From Talaromyces rugulosus (Eukaryota; Ascomycota; Eurotiomycetes; Eurotiales; Trichocomaceae): a stretch of DNA of 64,000 bases. Numbering within the stretch: the first letter of the stretch is position 1; each line of letters begins with the position of its first letter. The notes beneath the pieces are model-generated. The model saw only the letters and a program-made list of their open reading frames with translations, was not told the origin of the DNA and ran no database searches. This document shows, one piece after another, positions 57,969 through 64,000 of this stretch. Location: assembly GCF_013368755.1 (NCBI RefSeq), contig NC_049565.1, forward strand, positions 4,774,001-4,838,000. The letters are read 5' to 3'. The translations under genes and the position numbers were made by a program.

Positions 57969-58117
57969 TAGATGGGCGGTCATTACATAGATAACTAGAG
58001 ATTAATCAATCATTTAATAAACAACAGCAGCAAGACATTTGTAACGCTCTTAATATCTAAGCGTAGAAAACAACAAGGAGATGGTGTAGTCTGCGTAACC
58101 GAATATGTCGTCTACCA

Positions 58118-58995
58118 TCACAAGCCTAGCTTGTGCTTTTTGAGGCGAGCTCCCACGCTAAGAATAATGATGATAGCCGTAACGAGAGCCACCCACAGCC
58201 GGATATGTAGCACTTCCTGGTTAAAAGTAGTTTGAGTAGCAGCCGAGACAGTGGCAAGCTCAAGCACAAGCAGAATATACCCGGAGCCACGGTGGTACTT
58301 GTAAATCTTCTTGCCGTTTTCAACACTGCCAAAAACCCATACCGGAAGCCAAAACTGAGCCACGCCGACAAATGCTTGCAGGATAATAAGTATGTATGTA
58401 ATGAGGCCGAGAATTCCGTGGGGAGATGTTAGTCGCTGGTGGTCTCCCTTGTTGATCTCGATGATGATGAAAGCAGAGATGAAGGCGCCGAGGCTGAGAG
58501 TCAAGAGAGCCGCATGTATATATGTTCCTATGGTCTTTTGGCGGGCGGTTGAAGCTGGCTGAAGCACAAGGATGGCTTGGACTTGCAGTAAAATGGCCGC
58601 AGAATTGAGAAGCTGCTGGTGAATTAGTACGCACATCACAGTATACCACGCAAAGGATCTTACCGGATGCGCCGAGAAGAAGATTAAATCATGGGAAAAG
58701 ATCGCTGACCAGACAACGGCAGTGAGCTAGAAGTTTTGAGTGAGCGCGAGCATGATTATGAGGACGAAGAAGCTGCTTACCACCCACACGCCAGCCTGGG
58801 CGACAATAGCGCTTCCTGCAGTGAACAATCAGCGAGACGGACGCAGCCTTTATTCTTCAGCTGAAACTTACCAGTGATGAAATTATGGTAAATGGGCTCA
58901 GTTTGCCTCTGCTGGACGCCTCCAGCAGAGCCCAAAAGAGGTTCTTCTTCTGAGGCTGCATGAACATTCTCTGGGATGCCTGTTGCAGACGCCAT
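58118..58995 (-). CDS. Cytochrome b561-domain membrane protein
   Basis: Minus-strand exons are 58995-58872, 58815-58781, 58726-58664 and 58612-58118, giving 238 aa. The start is MASATGIPENVHAAS. Five to six helices carry the b561 histidines in FFSAHPLLNSAAIL, TSPHGILGLI and YKYHRGSGYIL. The family binds two hemes b and moves electrons across internal or plasma membranes, often using ascorbate or other small donors; the donor here is unknown. The last acceptor is a CAGCAG tandem, so a one-residue (Gln) longer form is possible. I chose the form that leaves the usual HPLLNSA. The 3' end is close to that of GH105, and the 5' end faces seryl-tRNA synthetase across 677 bp. Confidence 0.85.
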
Positions 58996-59672
58996 TTTGT
59001 GTGACGTCACCGAAAAGATCAAAGTATTCAAAGTTGACACACGAGTATCAATCGATGCTAGCACTGCTCCGTATAGATACGAAAAAGAAGAGAAACCCTG
59101 GGCCAGCGAGGAGCGTGTGATTTATAATAGCAGACCGGTGAGGGGCTGACCGTTACTAGCAATTAGGTACATGTGTGGTCGATGACGAGTCCGTAACCCT
59201 GGATTGCTAATCGCGCCCATCGCAATGGTGGGGAACACATCATTCTCGTGACGCATTTGTGCATGTATTTTTGGCAGATGAGAAATTATGTGAAAATATT
59301 TAACGTTTCCTACATAATCTCCTTGAATATAAATAGATAATCTATATTGTCTGGGGATCATTCTACCCTAGGGTTGATCTAAACGAAACAGCCCCGTGCA
59401 ACTTAAAATGTTGGCTTTTTGCCTGCAATAATTACTTAAAAACCACCCTATGACTAATAATGTACCTCTGACCTCAACATATATTTGAAGCATTTCCTAG
59501 ATCTTGAAAGTTGAAGCCATTCGACGAGGCAACTAAATAAGCGACAGGTGATTGGCTTCGGGGGGGATCAAGTGGGGCCCGTCTCGGTCCAACCCGACTT
59601 CTAGTCTCAAGCTTCAATTCAACGACCTTCTTTTTCATCCTTTGCAACGCCAAACACGCATCTGCGATCTCA
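58996..59672. other. Divergent spacer, b561 and seryl-tRNA synthetase
   Basis: About 680 bp; the central part (59260-59480) is AT-rich. It should contain both promoters. No gene or RNA is seen. Confidence 0.45.
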
Positions 59673-61232
59673 ATGGCCATAGCGAGACTGGCGCGGCCAG
59701 CTCCCCAATGGAGCAGCTGCATCCGACGCAGCTTCAGCTTATCGTATCGCCACAACAGTGAAGTGTTTCGACCTCCGACTGCGCCGAAGCCCGTTCCAGA
59801 CGTCAAGCTGATCAAGGAAAACACCGACGTCTTCTCGCAGAATTGCGTTGACCGCAACTATGCTGCTTACAAGGGGTATCCGCACCGCATCCGAGAGCTG
59901 TCCGACGACGCTGCCAGGCTGGTAGAGGAGCTGAAAATCCCGCGCAAGCAAATAAAAGAGGTGGAAAATGCTATTGCGCAGCTGGCTTCACGGGGACTCG
60001 GGAGCGACGAAAGCAAACAGAAACTAGCCGCATTACGAGAAGACGCGCACAAGCTCAAGAATGCATCCGAAGAGGCATCATCGAGAAAAGATCGTATAGA
60101 CGAGGAAATCCGACGACTTGCCCTTGCACTACCTAACCTAACCTCTCTCACAACGCCGGTGGGCAACGAACCCCGACTGGTCCAGTACATCAATTATGAC
60201 CCAGAACGACCCCCGTCTTGGATGACAAAGCACGATGCAAGTCGCTCTCATGTGGAGATTGGAACGTCGCTCGATTTAATGGATTTTACTAGCTCCGCGA
60301 CATCGACTGGCTGGGGCTGGTACTATCTTACCAACGAAGGAGCCTTATTAGAACAAGCCCTCATCCAGTATTCATTAAGCGTCGCACTACGTCGGGGATG
60401 GAAGGCAGTCTCGCCACCTTCGATCGTTTATTCATATCTTCAGGAAGCATGTGGCTATCAGCCACGGGATCAGCACAACGAGCAGCAAGTTTGGCACATT
60501 GAGCAGAGCGAAAAGGACAAAGCGAAACCCCAGCGGTCACTGGCTGGTACTGCCGAAATTCCATTGGCCGCCATGTACGCGGGGCGTGAGATTGATGAGG
60601 CCCTTCTGCCTTTGAAATTCGTCGGATCCAGTCGATGCTACCGCGCCGAAGCTGGGGCGCGCGGAGTCGATACCAAGGGTCTGTACCGCGTTCACGAATT
60701 CACCAAGGTAGAACTGTTTGCCTGGTCAGACAACGTGAAGACAGATCCAGCAGACATCACGCATGCCAAATCCGTCCCCTTGAATGATCTGTTCAACGAG
60801 CTGCTAGACATCCAGCTCGAGGTTTTAACCTCACTCGGCCTGCCATGCCGAGTGTTGGAGATGCCTACAGGCGATCTGGGGGCGAGTGCTACGAGAAAAC
60901 GCGACATCGAGGCTCTGTTCCCCTCTCGTCTTCGGGCGACTGAACAACAGTCCGGGGCAGACGGAAAGCTTGATCTGGAGACTGCATGGGGCGAGGTCAC
61001 ATCTGCCTCGATCTGCACAGACTACCAGAGCCGTCGCTTGGGCACGAGAATCCGTGGTCGAGACGGAAAGAAGCCTCGCTACCCTCATACTGTCAACGGG
61101 ACCGCAATAGCTATTCCCCGAGTCCTGGCAGCTATACTTGAGAACAGCTGGGACGAGACGCGCAACGTGGTTGTGATCCCGGAGGTACTCCGACCGTGGA
61201 TGGGAGGCATAGAGACGATTGGGAAGAATTGA
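59673..61232 (+). CDS. dia4: Mitochondrial seryl-tRNA synthetase
   Basis: This intronless gene encodes 519 aa. The N-terminal ~40 residues are basic and lack acidic residues (MAIARLARPAPQWSSCIRR), a mitochondrial presequence. A long coiled-coil arm (about residues 75-150) is typical of SerRS and grips tRNA-Ser. Class II motif 2 is GSSRCYRAEAGARGVDTKGL with VHEFTKVE, and motif 3 is NGTAIAIPRVLAAILEN. A TAEIPL block sets the serine pocket. It charges tRNA-Ser for mitochondrial translation. Length and motif order are normal. The assignment to the organellar form rests on the presequence and bacterial-type motif wording. It is divergent from the b561 gene. Confidence 0.94.
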   Translation: MAIARLARPAPQWSSCIRRSFSLSYRHNSEVFRPPTAPKPVPDVKLIKENTDVFSQNCVDRNYAAYKGYPHRIRELSDDAARLVEELKIPRKQIKEVENAIAQLASRGLGSDESKQKLAALREDAHKLKNASEEASSRKDRIDEEIRRLALALPNLTSLTTPVGNEPRLVQYINYDPERPPSWMTKHDASRSHVEIGTSLDLMDFTSSATSTGWGWYYLTNEGALLEQALIQYSLSVALRRGWKAVSPPSIVYSYLQEACGYQPRDQHNEQQVWHIEQSEKDKAKPQRSLAGTAEIPLAAMYAGREIDEALLPLKFVGSSRCYRAEAGARGVDTKGLYRVHEFTKVELFAWSDNVKTDPADITHAKSVPLNDLFNELLDIQLEVLTSLGLPCRVLEMPTGDLGASATRKRDIEALFPSRLRATEQQSGADGKLDLETAWGEVTSASICTDYQSRRLGTRIRGRDGKKPRYPHTVNGTAIAIPRVLAAILENSWDETRNVVVIPEVLRPWMGGIETIGKN

Positions 61233-61726
61233 CGTGTTAGGCCGTATAGACTGTACACTACTGTATATTATGTAAATTATACCCAGGATATCACTGCAAA
61301 CTGTTTTTGTTCTCCTCTTCTTACGTGTTTTCTATAAAGTCGAGTCATAGAGGCTCGGCGGCTGTTCCGAGGTGGCTGTCGGCGATCTCCGATCACAGAG
61401 GTATAGAGAAAGATGCTCTGGGACACTGGACAGTGGGCCTTCCAGCACACTAAGTAACTCACTGAGTTTTCAGTACCACTGGTGATTGTATAGGCGATTA
61501 GCCCGGCAGCAATCGGGGTCACATCCAATTTCTATCGAGTAATAGCATACTCAATCAGCTCCGATGGTGACCGATGCGACCCGATAAGATAAGAAGTTCC
61601 CCTCATCGCCACATTCGCCTTTGTCGCGAGAGGGAAATTAACATTTAAAAAAAAACAACAACAAATTTATTTCCTATTCTTGAAAGTACCCAACCTATCA
61701 AGAGACAATCAATAAACTCAACGGCC
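61233..61726. other. Intergenic: allantoicase promoter
   Basis: This spacer of 494 bp has GATAAGATAAGA at 61583-61594, about 130-145 bp before the allantoicase start. That is two tandem GATAAG elements, the known binding site of AreA-type GATA factors that activate nitrogen catabolism genes. It is a good candidate for nitrogen control of allantoicase. Confidence 0.6.
61583..61594 (+). promoter_or_regulatory. Tandem GATAAG pair (AreA-type GATA site)
   Basis: GATAAGATAAGA contains two overlapping-phase HGATAR elements about 135 bp upstream of the allantoicase start codon. Purine catabolism genes are known targets of the nitrogen regulator AreA. Function here is inferred from position and target. 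Confidence 0.6.
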
Positions 61727-62896
61727 ATGGAAGTCCCCGCGATCCCCTCCGACGCAGCGTCGCAACTCCCCGCCTCAACTACCCTCGCAACAACAACGCC
61801 TTCCCCCGTCACGCGAGTGCCCAACGACCAGATTGACCAGGTCTTCGCGCGTACCACGAACCTGGCCTCGTCTGCGCTGAATGCCACCGTGCTCGCCTGC
61901 TCAAACGACTACTTTGCCGGCGCCGCGAACCTGCTGACGCCCACCGCGCCGATCCACAAACCAGGCGTGTTCGTGCACACGGGGGCCTGGTACGATGGCT
62001 GGGAGACGCGCAGACACAACCCAGAGCCGTACGACTGGGTAGTCATCAAACTCGGTGTCGCCGGTGGGGCTATCGAGGGCGTCGAGGTTGACACTGCCTA
62101 TTTCGTGGGCAACTATGGTGAAAAAGCCGAACTGCAGGGCGCATATGTGCCTGGCGGCCAGGGAGGAGTCAGCGATGAAGACATCGCCAGCCCAGATTAT
62201 AAAGGATGGAGCACAATTCTGCCTGTGGTTGAGTGTGGCCCGAGCCAGCGACGGGCATGGAAGATTGATTCCTACGACCCTGCCAACCCTAAGCCATATA
62301 CCCATGTTCGTCTGCTGATGTACCCGGATGGAGGATTTGCGCGTCTTCGACTGTACGGCCACGCCATCCCTCCTCCCCCGCCTTCATCGGCAGCTGCACA
62401 AGGCCAAGAAAAAGAAGAAGAACTGTCCTCTGCGCTCTTGGGTGGCCTTGCCCTGTCCGCCTCTGACCAGCACTACACGCCAGCCTCCAACACAATCCTG
62501 CCCGGCCGCGGCAAAGACATGGGCGATGGTTGGGAGACGGCACGATCACGCACTCTAGGCCACGTCGACTGGGCAATTTTCCGCCTCGGTGTGTCCGGAA
62601 CAGTCAGCAAAGTCGTCGTCGATACAAAGGACTTTCGCGGTAACTTCCCTCGCGAGGTTCGGGTGCATGGATTGGTCAAGTCTGATAGCACCGAGGAACC
62701 GGGCCATGATCACCCCGGTTGGGTAGAATTGTTGAGTGGGGATAAGAAGACACAAGCCGATACAGAACATGTTTTTGAGGGAGCTGATCTCGCAGCAGGC
62801 GGGGAAGATAAACGAGTGTTTACTCATGCGAAACTGACATTGGTGCCGGACGGCGGCGTGAAGAGATTCCGGATCTTTGGGCAAAGAACGGTGTAA
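61727..62896 (+). CDS. dal2: Allantoicase
   Basis: This intronless gene encodes 389 aa. It has two allantoicase repeats: the first around HTGAWYDGWETRRHN and YDWVVIKLGVAGG, the second around GRGKDMGDGWETARSR and HVDWAIFRLGVSG. VDTAYFVGNYGE and VDTKDFRGNFPRE are the matching later blocks. Both copies keep the D-G-W-E-T-R/A-R-S pattern. The enzyme (EC 3.5.3.4) hydrolyses allantoate to ureidoglycolate and urea in purine breakdown, usually in the cytosol. Length is a little above yeast Dal2. No other purine-pathway gene is in the window, except possibly the Dal5-like permease 5 kb away. Tandem GATA sites upstream suggest nitrogen control. Confidence 0.95.
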   Translation: MEVPAIPSDAASQLPASTTLATTTPSPVTRVPNDQIDQVFARTTNLASSALNATVLACSNDYFAGAANLLTPTAPIHKPGVFVHTGAWYDGWETRRHNPEPYDWVVIKLGVAGGAIEGVEVDTAYFVGNYGEKAELQGAYVPGGQGGVSDEDIASPDYKGWSTILPVVECGPSQRRAWKIDSYDPANPKPYTHVRLLMYPDGGFARLRLYGHAIPPPPPSSAAAQGQEKEEELSSALLGGLALSASDQHYTPASNTILPGRGKDMGDGWETARSRTLGHVDWAIFRLGVSGTVSKVVVDTKDFRGNFPREVRVHGLVKSDSTEEPGHDHPGWVELLSGDKKTQADTEHVFEGADLAAGGEDKRVFTHAKLTLVPDGGVKRFRIFGQRTV

Positions 62897-63459
62897 AAAT
62901 GAATTTAAAAAAAGACTTAGATAATATTAACATAACATTTATATCATTTTGACTTGATAAGAAAGCAAAATAAGTAATCGATAGATTGTGAACAGGGCTT
63001 TTCGGATCCTATTAGTCCATTCCGTCTCCATAAGGATCTCTATCAACAGAAAAATGCTCATAATAATATAAAGGCGCAGAGGAAACAATCACAAATTGAG
63101 CTTCGTTCCTCCGCTATGCCCTTGTAACGAACCCATAAAATCTATATAAAGGCGAATTATACAAAATAAAGCTATATAACGAAGAAAGATCACCTGAAGA
63201 AGAAAAGAAGAAGAAGAAAATGAAAACCAAGGGACGCCATCATAATTCATAGTTGGAGGATATCACAAGGACACAAATATAATTGCCATATATCATGGCG
63301 CTGAAAAGAAATCGAGCCCTAGACAACTCGAGTATTGAAAAGAGTCATTCACGGATCGCAAGGTATATATTTCATGAAAAAATGGGTGTTAATTTGTACA
63401 AGAAGCGTGTGTCGACATCTTGCAAAGCTCGCCAAAAAGGAATTCCAGGGGGAAAAAGA
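62897..63459. other. Convergent intergenic region, A-rich
   Basis: About 560 bp lies between the allantoicase stop and the 3' end of the histidine kinase gene. GAA-rich runs lie near 63182-63224. No gene is seen. Confidence 0.45.
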
Positions 63460-64000
63460 TTAATTTCTCCCCGCCAAGGACGATGCTGAGCTTTGGTTTT
63501 GTTTGGAGGATGGTGGAAGTTTGGGACGTTCTGGAATCTGTTTGTTATCGACAGCCTGGCGCTCTAATCGACGCTGCCGTTCGTCTTCCGGTGTAAGTGC
63601 AATAACCTGACTGGCAGAAGACGAAGACGTGTTGCTTCCTGGAGTCACAGCGTCCTCCTTATTGCGAACGCTATTACTGGTTTGGCGAGAAATGTCCCGT
63701 CGACGTACTTTGGGTTTTGTAGGCGCAAGATATTGGTCCAGCATGTCGCTGAGAACAGACGATCGTACTGGTTTCGCCAGGTAGTTGTTCATCCCGGCAT
63801 CTAAACATTTTTCGCGATCGCCTTCGATAGCGCTAGCGGTCATGGCTATGACCAGTACTTGGTTCACACTTGGGTCGGACTGTTTGCGAATCATGCGGGT
63901 GGCATCATAGCCATCGAGGACGGGCATCTGCACATCCATGAGGACAACATGAAACGGCTTTCCTTGTCTAGCATGATTACATAGCGCCTCGACCGTCTGT
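63460..64000 (-). CDS. Hybrid histidine kinase, C-terminal receiver domain (5' part outside the window)
   Basis: The frame is open from the window edge down to the stop at 63460-63462. The visible ~180 residues start inside a receiver domain: HVVLMDVQMPVLDGYDATRMIRK holds the phospho-acceptor Asp, VIAMTASAIEGDREKCLDAG the switch Thr, and NNYLAKPVR the conserved Lys. A basic and Ser/Gln-rich tail of about 90 residues follows (KPKVRRRDISRQTSN). This is the last module of a fungal hybrid two-component kinase, which passes phosphate from a His through this Asp to a Ypd1-type protein. The sensor type cannot be assigned because the kinase and input domains lie outside the window. Confidence 0.88.
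   Translation of the reverse strand, partial: QTVEALCNHARQGKPFHVVLMDVQMPVLDGYDATRMIRKQSDPSVNQVLVIAMTASAIEGDREKCLDAGMNNYLAKPVRSSVLSDMLDQYLAPTKPKVRRRDISRQTSNSVRNKEDAVTPGSNTSSSSASQVIALTPEDERQRRLERQAVDNKQIPERPKLPPSSKQNQSSASSLAGRN

Overview
The window is nuclear DNA of a filamentous ascomycete. The genes have short 45-70 bp introns with GTATGT/GTAAGT-like donors and CTAAC-like branch sites. The gene set (UDP-galactopyranose mutase, Zn2Cys6 regulators, Dal5-type MFS permeases, GH29 and GH105 hydrolases) fits a Eurotiales mould such as Aspergillus or Penicillium; the genus is not proven. I see about 23 protein genes, two cut by the window edges, and no convincing tRNA, rRNA or transposon.

Region 1 (1-11.7 kb) is housekeeping: the end of an epimerase-like dehydrogenase, the MUS81 nuclease subunit, a copper P-type ATPase with five metal-binding motifs, the RNA polymerase III factor BRF1, and a conserved unknown protein. 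A gene-poor stretch follows to 14.3 kb.

Region 2 (14.3-31.5 kb) is accessory: a secreted GH29 alpha-L-fucosidase, an aquaporin with altered NPA boxes, an MFS sugar-type transporter, a membrane protein with a 12 x 15-bp minisatellite, a 13-exon FAD amine oxidase, an octopine/nopaline dehydrogenase-family enzyme, and a 16-exon Zn2Cys6 regulator. The oxidase and the dehydrogenase both end in the peroxisomal signal SRL. An 11-bp palindrome, CGGAAWTRCCG (CGG-N5-CCG, the usual Zn2Cys6 dimer geometry), occurs six times, only in the intergenic regions of the transporter, oxidase, dehydrogenase and regulator. Three copies are identical. This looks like an undescribed regulon for uptake and peroxisomal oxidation of secondary-amine compounds (opine-, saccharopine- or Amadori-like).

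Region 3 (32-43 kb) holds a TPT/DMT-type nucleotide-sugar transporter, UDP-galactopyranose mutase, a small Ser-rich protein and a PDK1-type kinase. Region 4 (43-50 kb) has a second Zn2Cys6 regulator and a complete P450, divergent across a 2.6-kb gene-free spacer. After another gene-free 2.8 kb, region 5 (52.5-64 kb) has a BTB-like protein, a divergent pair of an anion-permease-type MFS transporter and a GH105 unsaturated-uronide hydrolase, a cytochrome b561-domain protein, mitochondrial seryl-tRNA synthetase, allantoicase, and the receiver end of a hybrid histidine kinase.

Exon boundaries were built by hand from reading frame and splice consensus. They need transcript support.
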